Positions 7,219-14,055 of a stretch of 14,055 nt of DNA are shown here, piece by piece. This DNA is from Oscillospiraceae bacterium (lineage in GTDB: Bacteria; Bacillota; Clostridia; Oscillospirales; UBA929), in the NCBI GenBank assembly GCA_009777685.1, contig WRLJ01000018.1, forward strand, positions 1-14,055. Reading direction: 5' to 3'. The notes beneath the pieces are model-generated. The model was not told the DNA's origin. It was given only the letters and a program-made list of their open reading frames with translations, and searched no databases. The position numbers and the translations under genes are program-made. The stretch's first letter is position 1, and each line of letters begins with the position of its first letter.

Positions 7219-8712
7219 TTGCCTGATATACCGGAAACCGAAGGCGTTAACCGGCCGGAGAGCGAACAGATCCGTATCCGGAGGGAAAAACTGCTGGCGT
7301 TGCAGGCCGGGGGGCGCGACCCCTACGAGCGGCGCGGCTTTTCCTTTACGCACACCGCGCGGGAGGTCAAGGACGGCTTTGAACGTCTGGAGGGCCAAAC
7401 CGTGCGTCTGGCGGGCCGCCAAATGTCCAAGCGGGACATGGGCAAGGCGTTTTTCTGCGATCTGCAGGACGCGTCGGGCCGCGTTCAGCTGTACGTCAAG
7501 AGCGACGATTTGGGCGAGGACGCATTCGGCGAGTTTAAGAAATGGGACATCGGTGATATCATCGGCGCGGAGGGGACCGTGTTCCGCACGCGGCGCGGGG
7601 AAATCTCCGTGCATTGCTCCGCCCTCACCCTGCTCTCGAAGTCTCTGCGGCCCCTGCCGGAGAAGTTCCACGGGCTGGTCGACGCCGAGACGCGATACCG
7701 CCAGCGGTATGTCGACCTGATCGTCAACCCGCAGGTGCGGGATACCTTCATCAAACGCTCCCAGACCCTGTCGGCCATCCGCTCTTTTCTGACCGGCGAG
7801 GGCTTTTTGGAGGTCGATACGCCGGTCCTGCACACGCTGGAGACCGGCGCGGCGGCGCGCCCGTTCGAGACGCATCTGAACGCCCTGGACCTGCCGATGT
7901 TCCTGCGCATTGAGCTGGAGCTGTACCTAAAGCGCCTGATCGTGGGCGGCATCGACCGCGTGTTCGAGATCGGGCGCATCTTCCGCAACGAGGGCATGAG
8001 CCCGAAGCACAACCCCGAGTTTACCATGTGCGAGCTGTATCAGGCCTATACGGACTACCACGGCATGATGGACCTGATGGAGCGGCTGTTTTCCCATGTC
8101 GCCGAGAGCGTCACGGGGTTCGCGGCGCTGAGCTACCAGGGCACGGAGCTGAACCTTGCCCCGCCGTGGCGGCGCATGACGATGAAGGAATGCGTCAAGG
8201 TTTACACGGGCGCGGATTACGACGAGTGGGACGGCGACGCCGCCGCGCGGGAGGCCGTCAAGGCCCGGGGGCTTGAAATCGCGGCTTCCGCGACGCGGGG
8301 AGAGTGTCTGGCGGCCCTGTTCGAGGAGAAGTGTGAGGAGCATTTATTACAGCCTGTATTCATCACGGAGTACCCCGTGGAGATCTCGCCGCTGGCCAAG
8401 CGCAAGCCGGGCGACCCGCTGTTTACGGAGCGGTTTGAGTTTTTCATTTACGCGCGGGAGGCGGGCAACGCCTTTACGGAGCTGAACGACCCGATCGATC
8501 AGCGCGAGCGTTTTGAGCGCCAGCTGGCCGTCCGCCGCGCCGAGGGCATTATGAGCGCGCGGCTGGACGAGGATTTCCTGCAAGCGATGGAGTACGGGAT
8601 GCCCCCCGCGGGCGGCGTAGGCTTCGGCGTGGACCGGCTGGTCATGCTGCTGACGGACAGCCCTTCGATCCGCGATGTGCTGCTGTTCCCGACGATGAAG
8701 CCGGTGGACTGA
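7219..8712 (+). CDS. lysS: Lysyl-tRNA synthetase, class II
   Basis: The product is 497 residues from TTG 7219, or 500 from ATG 7210; the choice rests on Shine-Dalgarno spacing. It charges tRNA-Lys with lysine in the cytoplasm. An N-terminal OB-fold anticodon-binding domain (about 50-150) contains KRDMGKAFFCDLQDASGRVQ. It is followed by the class II catalytic core: YRQRYVDLIVN, motif 2 with FRNEGMSPKHNPEFTMCELY, and motif 3 with GVGFGVDRLVMLL plus the terminal SIRDVLLFPTMKP. These are all LysRS hallmarks and distinguish it from class I LysRS. Length is normal. Two places near the lysine pocket deviate from the usual pattern: LETGAAARPF, where GG-A-ARPF is common, and RIELELYLKRL, where RIA-x-EL is common. 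It lies 35 bases after greA and shares its promoter. Confidence 0.96.
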   Translation: MPDIPETEGVNRPESEQIRIRREKLLALQAGGRDPYERRGFSFTHTAREVKDGFERLEGQTVRLAGRQMSKRDMGKAFFCDLQDASGRVQLYVKSDDLGEDAFGEFKKWDIGDIIGAEGTVFRTRRGEISVHCSALTLLSKSLRPLPEKFHGLVDAETRYRQRYVDLIVNPQVRDTFIKRSQTLSAIRSFLTGEGFLEVDTPVLHTLETGAAARPFETHLNALDLPMFLRIELELYLKRLIVGGIDRVFEIGRIFRNEGMSPKHNPEFTMCELYQAYTDYHGMMDLMERLFSHVAESVTGFAALSYQGTELNLAPPWRRMTMKECVKVYTGADYDEWDGDAAAREAVKARGLEIAASATRGECLAALFEEKCEEHLLQPVFITEYPVEISPLAKRKPGDPLFTERFEFFIYAREAGNAFTELNDPIDQRERFERQLAVRRAEGIMSARLDEDFLQAMEYGMPPAGGVGFGVDRLVMLLTDSPSIRDVLLFPTMKPVD

Positions 8713-8731
8713 GAGAAGAGGTGTAAGGCTG

Positions 8732-9358
8732 TTGTTTGCGAGGTTCAGGCATTGGTTTGTCAATGTGTTCTGGTATCATTACCGCTGGCCCGTGCTGGGG
8801 TGTATCGTGGCGGCGGCTCTGGCCGGCTCGATGATTCACAGCTTTGTCACGAGAAAACAGCCCGACATCCCCTATATGATGATCGGCATCGGCCCGCGCC
8901 CGGATATCGTCACGGAGGCGCTGGACGAATTTCTGGCCGAACGCTTCGGCGACCTGAACAGCGACGGGACGGTGTACTACAAAGGCGATTACATCGACCT
9001 GGACGTCAGCGAGACGGCCGACCCGCAGATGGTGCAGGCCAACACGACGCGCTTTGCCGGTACGCTGGCCTCGCGCGCCTGCGCGCTCCTGATCTATACG
9101 GAGGGCACGCTGGACCTGTATGAATGGCAGGATTCGCTCGTTTATCTGGACTTGACCCAGCACGGCATCCGGGCGGACGGCGATACCCCGGAGCGCGCGG
9201 ATGTCACGGATCACCCGGCCATCGTCAGCGCGGGCTTTTCGGGAATACGCATCTTTGCGGGCGTGGTGGCGTACAGCGATCTGCCGGGGGGCCTGCTAAG
9301 CGAACAGCAGCTTTGGGCGCTGGACGCGATACGTGCCCTGGCCGGGGAAAGCCCGTGA
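8732..9358 (+). CDS. Membrane-anchored protein of unknown function
   Basis: The protein has 208 residues. The TTG start at 8732 is supported by GAAGAGG (8715-8721, spacing 10) and TAAGG closer in. A short aromatic and basic N-terminus (MFARFRHWFVNVFWYHYRWP) leads into one hydrophobic segment (about 20-39). A domain of roughly 165 residues follows, probably outside the membrane. That domain holds GDLNSDGTVYYKGDYIDLDV (73-92), where D74, N76, D78 and G79 resemble the start of a calcium-binding DxNxDG loop, then DPQMVQANTTRFAGTLAS and a hydrophobic ALLIYTEG stretch. It recalls uncharacterised clostridial single-span proteins carrying a DLNGDG signature, but no function is recognised. It lies 19 bases after lysS and overlaps the next gene by 4 bases (GTGA), so it is part of the operon. 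Coding status is supported by codon bias, a ribosome binding site and the coupled overlap. Confidence 0.8.
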   Translation: MFARFRHWFVNVFWYHYRWPVLGCIVAAALAGSMIHSFVTRKQPDIPYMMIGIGPRPDIVTEALDEFLAERFGDLNSDGTVYYKGDYIDLDVSETADPQMVQANTTRFAGTLASRACALLIYTEGTLDLYEWQDSLVYLDLTQHGIRADGDTPERADVTDHPAIVSAGFSGIRIFAGVVAYSDLPGGLLSEQQLWALDAIRALAGESP

Positions 9359-10089
9359 CGGAGCGCGTTTCCTCGCGGCAAAACCCGCTGATCCGGCACA
9401 TGGCGCGGCTGGCGCGCGACGCGGCGGCGCGGCGGGAGACGGGCGAGATTCTCTGCGAGGGCGAAAAGCTCCTGCGCGACGCGCTGGACACGGGGCTTGC
9501 GCCCATCGCCGTATTGTGTACGGAGGGACAGAGGCTGCCTCCCCTGCCGGAAGCGGTGCGTATCGTGACGGTCCCGGCGGCGGTACTGGAGAGCGTGTCG
9601 GCCCTGCGAAGTCCGCCGGGCGTGCTGTTTACGGCGCGGCGGCCCGAGCCGGCGGCCGGGATTGACCCGGGCGGGCGGCATGTGTTGCTGGACCGGATGC
9701 AGGACCCGGGCAACGTGGGCACACTGTTCCGCACGGCGGAGGCCTTCTCCGTGGACACGGTACTGCTGACGGCGGGGGGCGCCGACCCCTACGGGCCGAA
9801 GGCTCTGCGCGCGGCGATGGGCGCGGCTTTGCGCCAGAAGGCCGCTTTTGTGGAGCCGGACGAGCTGCCTCCGCTGCCGCTGGTCGCGCTGGACGCGGGC
9901 GGAGAGGATATCCGCGGCTGGACGCCCGGCCCCTGCATCGCCGTAATCGGCAATGAGGGCGGGGGGATTGCCCCGGAGCTGCTGGCGCGGTGTACGCGGC
10001 GCCTGCGTGTCCCGATGACGGGGAAGGCGGAAAGCCTCAACGCGGCGGCGGCGGCGGCGGTGCTGATGTGGGAGATGATGAAACCGTAA
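9355..10089 (+). CDS. SpoU/TrmH-family rRNA 2'-O-methyltransferase
   Basis: The protein has 244 residues from the GTG at 9355, which overlaps the stop of the preceding gene as GTGA. GGGGAAA (9344-9349) lies 5 bases upstream. The frame stays open further upstream, but that part only shadows the previous gene. Residues about 5-100 form the SpoU substrate-binding domain (VSSRQNPLIRHMARLARD; CEGEKLLRDAL; LRSPPGVLF). The SPOUT knot carries motif 1 (DRMQDPGNVGTLFRTAEA, 113-130), motif 2 (VIGNEGGGI, 197-205) and motif 3 (RVPMTGKAESLNAAAAAAVL, 218-237). The asparagine, arginine, glutamate and serine residues of the family are in place. It transfers a methyl group from S-adenosylmethionine to a ribose 2'-OH, most likely in 23S rRNA; the target nucleotide cannot be read from the sequence. 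TsnR/RlmB-like is the closest description. Confidence 0.92.
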   Translation: MTERVSSRQNPLIRHMARLARDAAARRETGEILCEGEKLLRDALDTGLAPIAVLCTEGQRLPPLPEAVRIVTVPAAVLESVSALRSPPGVLFTARRPEPAAGIDPGGRHVLLDRMQDPGNVGTLFRTAEAFSVDTVLLTAGGADPYGPKALRAAMGAALRQKAAFVEPDELPPLPLVALDAGGEDIRGWTPGPCIAVIGNEGGGIAPELLARCTRRLRVPMTGKAESLNAAAAAAVLMWEMMKP

Positions 10090-10104
10090 AGGGGGGCGCG
10101 TCCC

Positions 10105-11313
10105 ATGAGCGCGTTGACGTACTGGCTTTGGCTGTCCGGCGTAAGCGGGCTGGGAGCGGCGAATATAGCGCGCCTTCTGGACGATTTCGGAAGCCCGGAG
10201 GCCGTTTATTTTGCCGACGAGGCGGAGTTTGACCGTTATGAGAAGATACAGCCCGGCGCGCGGGCGGCCCTGCGGGACAAGTCCACCGAGCGCGTGGAGC
10301 TGGCGCTGGAGCGCTGTGATCTGGAGGGCGTCGGCGTCCTGACGATGCAGGACGCGCTGTACCCCGAACGCTTAAAGCAAATCTACGACCCGCCGGCGGT
10401 GCTGTATACCAAAGGCCGTCTGGCGGCGCTGGACGAACTGCCGCTGCTGACGGTCGTGGGCAGCCGCACCTATACGCCCTACGGCGCGGATGTGGCGCGG
10501 CGGATGTGCTATCAGCTGGCCGAGGCCGGTATGACCATTGTCAGCGGGATGGCCAAGGGCATCGACGCATACGCATTGCACGGCGCGCTGAAGGCGGAGG
10601 GAATGACGGTGGCGGTGCTGGGCGGCGGGCCGGACGTGATCTATCCGGCGGAAAACCGTGAGCTTTACCGCCAGATCTGCGAAACGGGCCTGATTCTCAG
10701 CGAGTACCCGCCCGGCACGGAGCCGAAGGCCGAGCATTTCCCCGTGCGCAACCGGGTCATGGCGGCGCTGAGCCTGGGCACCCTGGTCATCGAGGCCAAT
10801 CTGCGCTCCGGCGCGCTGATTACGGCGCGTCTGGCCGCTGACCAGGGCCGGGATGTGTTCTGCGTACCCGGCAGCATCCTGACGCCGGAGTCGGCGGGAT
10901 GCCATGAACTGATCAAGAACGGCGCGGCGCTGGTCACGAGCCATGCCGATATCCTGAGGGAATACATGCCACTGTTCCCACATAAGATAACGCTCGTCGA
11001 AGGCAAAGCGCCGGCCCGCGCGTTCGCGGCTTCGCCGCCGCCGCCGCCGTCCCGCCGGGCCGGCCCGCGCCGCCACGGGGAGCCGGAGGAGAAGCCCGCC
11101 GCGAAGAAGCCGCCCGCTCCGCCGGACCACCTCACCGACGCCCAGCGCGTGATCTATCTGTCGGTCGGCGGCGGACCGCGCGCCGTGGACGACATCGTGG
11201 CCGACACCGGGCTGACCGCCGCGGACATCCTGCGGGCGCTGACGATGCTGGAGATCGAGGGGTTGGTGGAAACCGCGCCGGGGAAACGATTCAAATTGAG
11301 GATTGAGAGTTGA
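10105..11313 (+). CDS. dprA: DNA-processing protein DprA
   Basis: The protein has 402 residues. ATG 10105 follows AAAGGGGGG (10088-10096). Residues about 3-60 resemble the N-terminal helical (SAM-like) domain. The Rossmann-like core (about 75-290) carries the DprA signatures VVGSRTYTPYG (117-127), SGMAKGIDAYALHGAL (147-162), VAVLGGGPDVIYPAEN (169-184), FPVRNRVMAALS (212-223) and IEANLRSGALITARLA (229-244). A proline/lysine-rich linker (about 301-340, including a run of six prolines) joins it to a C-terminal winged-helix domain (343-402), as in the longer DprA proteins. DprA binds incoming single-stranded DNA and loads RecA during transformation; it is also widely kept in bacteria not known to be competent. 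The linker makes it longer than many family members. It lies immediately before topA, the usual Firmicute order. Confidence 0.96.
   Translation: MSALTYWLWLSGVSGLGAANIARLLDDFGSPEAVYFADEAEFDRYEKIQPGARAALRDKSTERVELALERCDLEGVGVLTMQDALYPERLKQIYDPPAVLYTKGRLAALDELPLLTVVGSRTYTPYGADVARRMCYQLAEAGMTIVSGMAKGIDAYALHGALKAEGMTVAVLGGGPDVIYPAENRELYRQICETGLILSEYPPGTEPKAEHFPVRNRVMAALSLGTLVIEANLRSGALITARLAADQGRDVFCVPGSILTPESAGCHELIKNGAALVTSHADILREYMPLFPHKITLVEGKAPARAFAASPPPPPSRRAGPRRHGEPEEKPAAKKPPAPPDHLTDAQRVIYLSVGGGPRAVDDIVADTGLTAADILRALTMLEIEGLVETAPGKRFKLRIES
11298..11301 (+). promoter_or_regulatory. Ribosome binding site inside the dprA end, relevant to the topA start
   Basis: GAGG at 11298-11301 is 8 bases before a TTG at 11310 that overlaps the dprA stop as TTGA, but 20 bases before the ATG at 11322. 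By spacing it supports initiation at the TTG. The ATG has only weak purine stretches at a usable distance. Confidence 0.4.
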
Positions 11314-11321
11314 GATCACCT

Positions 11322-13592
11322 ATGAAGCTGATTATTGTCGAGGCTCCCGCCAAAGCGCGCACCATCAGCGCGTATCTGGGGGATGCGTATACCGTCAGGG
11401 CCACGGTGGGCCACATCCGCGACCTGCCGAAAAAGGGGAAGGGTCTGGACGTGGAGGCCGGGTTCGCGCTGGATTATCAGGTCATCGAGGGCAAGGAGGA
11501 CGTGATCCGGGAGCTGAAAAAGCTGGCAAAGCAGGCCGACGGCGTCCTGCTGGCCACCGACCCCGACCGCGAGGGAGAGGCCATCAGCTGGCACTTGAAG
11601 GAACTGCTCGGACTCAGCGACGAACAGGCCCGGCGTGTGACCTTCAACGAAATCACCCAAAAAGAGGTGCGGCGCTCGATCGCCGCGCCGCGGAAGATCA
11701 ACTATAATCTGGTGGACGCGCAGCAGGCGCGCCGGGCGCTGGACCGCCTTGTGGGGTATGAAATATCGCCCGTGCTGTGGCGGCGCATCCGCAAGGGGCT
11801 GTCGGCCGGGCGCGTGCAGTCCGTGGCCGCGCGCATCGTCGTGGACCGCGAGGAGGAAATCCGCGCCTTTGCGCCGCAGGAATATTGGACCATCGAGGTC
11901 GCTCTGACCCGGGAAAACGGGGAGGGCGGCTTTACCGCGCATTACTTCGCGCCGCTGGGAGAAAAGAAGGCGGAGCTGAAAAGCGAGAGCGAGGCTATGG
12001 CGGTCGTGAATGCCGTGAAAGGCAAGCCCTTTGCCGTGCATTCCGTATCCACCGCCGACAAAAAGCGGTCGCCCGCGCCGCCGTTTACGACCTCCACGCT
12101 TCAGCAGGAGGCGTCGCGCAAGCTGGGCTACCAGCCGCGCCGCGCGATGGCCGTGGCCCAGCAGCTTTACGAGGGCGTGCAGATCGAGGGGCACGGCCTG
12201 ACGGGCCTGATCACCTACATGCGAACGGATTCCCTGCGTTTGAGCGGCGACGCGGTGAGCGGCGCGCGGGATTATATCACGCGCGAGTATGGCCCTGAAT
12301 ATCTGCCGCCGGCGCCGCGCGCCTATAAGAACAAGGCCGCCGCGCAGGACGCGCACGAGGCCATCCGCCCGTCTTACGTCGAGCTGCCGCCGAAGGCGGT
12401 GCGCGGGAGCCTGACCGAGGAGCAGTACCGTTTGTATAAGCTGATTTGGGATCGCTTCATCGCCTGTCAAATGGAAAACGCGGTGCTGACCACGCTGACC
12501 ATTGACGCCGAGGCCGCCGGGCATATCTTCCGCGCCAACCACACGCAGGTGAAATTCCCGGGCTTCATCGCCGTCTATGAGGAAGGCCGCGACGAGGAGG
12601 ACGTCATCGAGGCGGCCCTGCCCAACCTGAGCGAGGGCGAGGCCCTGCGCCAGAGCGGCATCGAGCCGTTACAGCACTTCACCAAGCCGCCGGCGCGGTA
12701 TACGGAGGCCTCGCTGATCCGCGCGCTGGAGGAACAGGGGATCGGGCGTCCGTCGACCTACGCGCCGACGGTCTCCACCATCCTGGACCGCGAGTACGTC
12801 GTGCGCGAGCAGAAGCATTTGAAGCCCACGCCGCTGGGGGAGACGGTGACGGGCTATATGCGCGAGAAATTCGGGAACATCGTCGATCTGGACTTCACCG
12901 CGGCGATGGAGACCGATCTTGATCTGGTGGAGGAAGGCAAATTACCGTGGAAGGACATGCTGCAAGCCTTCTACGGCGGCTTCGCCCTGGACGTGCAGCG
13001 CGCGATGGAGGACGTCACGCGCGTCCGCGTCCCCGACGAGGCGACCAATGAGACCTGCGAGGCCTGTGGGCGGCCTATGGTCGTCAAGCTCGGGCGTTTC
13101 GGGCGCTACATGGCTTGCGAGGGCTACCCCAACGAGTGCCGCACCACGCGCCCGCTCTCCGAGCCGACGGACGGCTTCTGCCCGCTGTGCGGCGGGACGA
13201 TCCGCAAGAAAAAGTCCAAGCGGGGCTTTTCCTTCTTCGGGTGCGACAAGTACCCCGAGTGTACGTTTATGACATGGGACACGCCGCAAAAGACCCAGTG
13301 CCCCGAATGCGGAAAGACTCAGTTCAAGCCGCGCTACGCCAAACAGGCCATTTGCGAAAATCCCGCCTGCTCCGTCTTTGTGCCGGAGGACGCGCGCGGC
13401 TATAAGAAAAAAGCGGAAAGCTCCGGCGAGGACGGCGGCGGCGGCAAGACGGCGGTGAAAAAGGCCGCTCCGTCTAAGACCGGCGCGAAATCCGCCGCGA
13501 AAAAACCCGCCGCGTCCAAGGCCGGGGCGGAAAAACCCGCCGCCCGGAAACCCGCCGCGTCCAAACCGGCCTCCCGAACGAAGAAGACTTGA
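11322..13592 (+). CDS. topA: DNA topoisomerase I (type IA) with zinc fingers and basic tail
   Basis: The product is 756 residues from ATG 11322, which gives the family's exact N-terminus (MKLIIVEAPAKARTI). An in-frame TTG at 11310 would add MRSP and has a better-spaced ribosome binding site. The TOPRIM domain (1-about 115) holds E7 and the DPDREGEA motif. The catalytic tyrosine is Y299 in GLITYMRTDSLRLS. Conserved AHEAIRPS and EQGIGRPSTYAPTV stretches follow. Three C-terminal zinc ribbons are visible, with cysteines 579/582/599/606, 620/623/641/647 and 660/663/678/683. The last 60 or so residues are a Lys/Ala/Pro-rich tail with repeated KPAAS units, probably a non-specific DNA-binding extension. 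The enzyme relaxes negative supercoils by single-strand passage. The gene overlaps trmFO by 4 bases. Confidence 0.97.
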   Translation: MKLIIVEAPAKARTISAYLGDAYTVRATVGHIRDLPKKGKGLDVEAGFALDYQVIEGKEDVIRELKKLAKQADGVLLATDPDREGEAISWHLKELLGLSDEQARRVTFNEITQKEVRRSIAAPRKINYNLVDAQQARRALDRLVGYEISPVLWRRIRKGLSAGRVQSVAARIVVDREEEIRAFAPQEYWTIEVALTRENGEGGFTAHYFAPLGEKKAELKSESEAMAVVNAVKGKPFAVHSVSTADKKRSPAPPFTTSTLQQEASRKLGYQPRRAMAVAQQLYEGVQIEGHGLTGLITYMRTDSLRLSGDAVSGARDYITREYGPEYLPPAPRAYKNKAAAQDAHEAIRPSYVELPPKAVRGSLTEEQYRLYKLIWDRFIACQMENAVLTTLTIDAEAAGHIFRANHTQVKFPGFIAVYEEGRDEEDVIEAALPNLSEGEALRQSGIEPLQHFTKPPARYTEASLIRALEEQGIGRPSTYAPTVSTILDREYVVREQKHLKPTPLGETVTGYMREKFGNIVDLDFTAAMETDLDLVEEGKLPWKDMLQAFYGGFALDVQRAMEDVTRVRVPDEATNETCEACGRPMVVKLGRFGRYMACEGYPNECRTTRPLSEPTDGFCPLCGGTIRKKKSKRGFSFFGCDKYPECTFMTWDTPQKTQCPECGKTQFKPRYAKQAICENPACSVFVPEDARGYKKKAESSGEDGGGGKTAVKKAAPSKTGAKSAAKKPAASKAGAEKPAARKPAASKPASRTKKT
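13503..13564 (+). repeat. Internal direct repeats coding the basic TopA tail
   Basis: A 17-base unit, AAACCCGCCGCGTCCAA, occurs exactly at 13503-13519 and 13548-13564, offset by 45 bases (15 codons). A partial copy (AAACCCGCCGC) lies at 13533-13543. The unit encodes KPAASK and variants. It keeps the reading frame, so copy-number changes would lengthen or shorten the TopA tail by whole codons. Confidence 0.8.
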
Positions 13593-14055
13593 GGGCCTAT
13601 GTGATCGGCGCGGGGCTGGCGGGGGCTGAGGCCGCCTGGCAGCTGGCCCGTCAGGACATTTCCGTTACGCTGTGGGAGATGAAACCGGGACGGCGGACCC
13701 CCGCCCATCACAGCGGGGACTTTGCGGAGCTGTGCTGCTCCAACTCTCTGCGCGGCGACCATCCGGGGTGCGCGCCGGGGCTGCTGAAGGAAGAACTGCG
13801 GCGCTTGGACAGCCTGATCATCGCCTGCGCGGACGCCACGCGCGTGCCGGCCGGCTCCGCGCTGGCGGTCGACAGGGAGGGCTTTGCGCGCAAGGTTACG
13901 GAGACGCTGAACAGCCACCCGCTGGTGACGGTCCTGGAGGCGGAGCTGGAGACCCTGCCCGGCGAGCGGCCCCTGATCGTGGCGACGGGCCCGCTGACGA
14001 CGGACAAGCTGGCGGCGGACATCCGGCGCGCGCTGGCCGCGGCGTCGGGAACGGA
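13589..14055 (+). CDS. trmFO: tRNA (uracil-54-C5)-methyltransferase TrmFO, FAD/folate-dependent (3' truncated)
   Basis: The gene starts at TTG 13589, overlapping the topA stop as TTGA, and is open to the window end: 155 codons, roughly the first third of a protein usually about 435-470 residues long. The N-terminus reads MRAYVIGAGLAGAEAAWQLA, carrying the FAD-binding GxGxxG fingerprint (7-12). WEMKPGRRTPAHHSGDFAEL and CCSNSLRGD follow; C50 corresponds to the conserved cysteine of the family's E-L-x-C-SNSLR motif. VDREGFARKVTE and PLIVATGPLTTDKLA fit the same family. It uses methylenetetrahydrofolate and reduced FAD to make ribothymidine-54 in the T-loop of tRNA. There is no ATG or GTG in the expected place upstream, and the ribosome binding site (GAAGAAG) is weak and close, so translation probably depends on coupling to topA. 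The topA-trmFO order is standard in Firmicutes. Confidence 0.94.
   Translation, partial: MRAYVIGAGLAGAEAAWQLARQDISVTLWEMKPGRRTPAHHSGDFAELCCSNSLRGDHPGCAPGLLKEELRRLDSLIIACADATRVPAGSALAVDREGFARKVTETLNSHPLVTVLEAELETLPGERPLIVATGPLTTDKLAADIRRALAAASGT

Noticed and set aside
9124..9354. Upstream in-frame extension of the rRNA methyltransferase
   Set aside because: It overlaps the unknown membrane protein almost completely, reads as G/R-rich low-complexity sequence, and the GTG at 9355 gives a normal family N-terminus with a ribosome binding site.
11035..11055. CCG trinucleotide repeat in dprA as a microsatellite
   Set aside because: It simply encodes the proline run of the linker and is too short to call a variable repeat without comparison to other strains.
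10372..11319. Long - strand open frame opposite dprA
   Set aside because: Codon-aligned shadow of dprA, which has all its family signatures.
11316..12542. Long - strand open frame opposite topA
   Set aside because: Codon-aligned shadow of topA; no motifs and no coherent hydrophobicity pattern.

Overview
This is a GC-rich window carrying eleven protein-coding genes, all on the + strand, with no RNA genes, insertion sequences or CRISPR arrays visible. The gene families and order point to a Gram-positive-type Firmicute of class Clostridia: dprA-topA-trmFO order, greA-lysS linkage, ftsEX followed by a PcsB/CwlO-like hydrolase, a large sugar-ABC-type solute-binding lipoprotein family, and frequent TTG/GTG starts with good Shine-Dalgarno sequences. 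The high-GC clostridial style would suit an uncultured gut lineage such as Christensenellales or Oscillospirales, but that placement is inference only.

Region 1 (2-1260): the 3' two thirds or more of an extracellular solute-binding protein gene, ending in a 12-bp perfect hairpin that separates it from what follows.

Region 2 (1300-6580): a promoter with a 17-bp spacer, then five genes reading as one unit. They encode a CdaR/PucR-type regulator, FtsE, FtsX, a secreted coiled-coil M23 peptidase and a membrane-anchored S41 (carboxy-terminal processing) protease with a PDZ domain. FtsEX is known to switch on coiled-coil peptidoglycan hydrolases across the membrane. The hydrolase is the likely effector here, and the S41 protease is a plausible proteolytic control on it. 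The regulator gene in front links the module to transcriptional control, possibly by a small ligand. This is the most interesting region of the window.

Region 3 (6640-14055): a near-consensus extended -10 promoter, then a tightly packed informational operon. It holds greA (transcript cleavage factor), lysS (lysyl-tRNA synthetase), a membrane-anchored protein of unknown function, a SpoU/TrmH rRNA 2'-O-methyltransferase, dprA (DNA uptake/recombination), topA (topoisomerase I) and the start of trmFO (tRNA U54 methylation), which runs off the window. Several junctions overlap by 4 bases (GTGA or TTGA), suggesting translational coupling.

No stretch longer than 300 bases lacks a gene. The intergenic gaps hold promoters, a terminator-like hairpin and ribosome binding sites. 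Long open frames on the - strand are codon-phase shadows of the + strand genes. Apart from the division/hydrolase module and the unknown membrane protein, the content is ordinary housekeeping.
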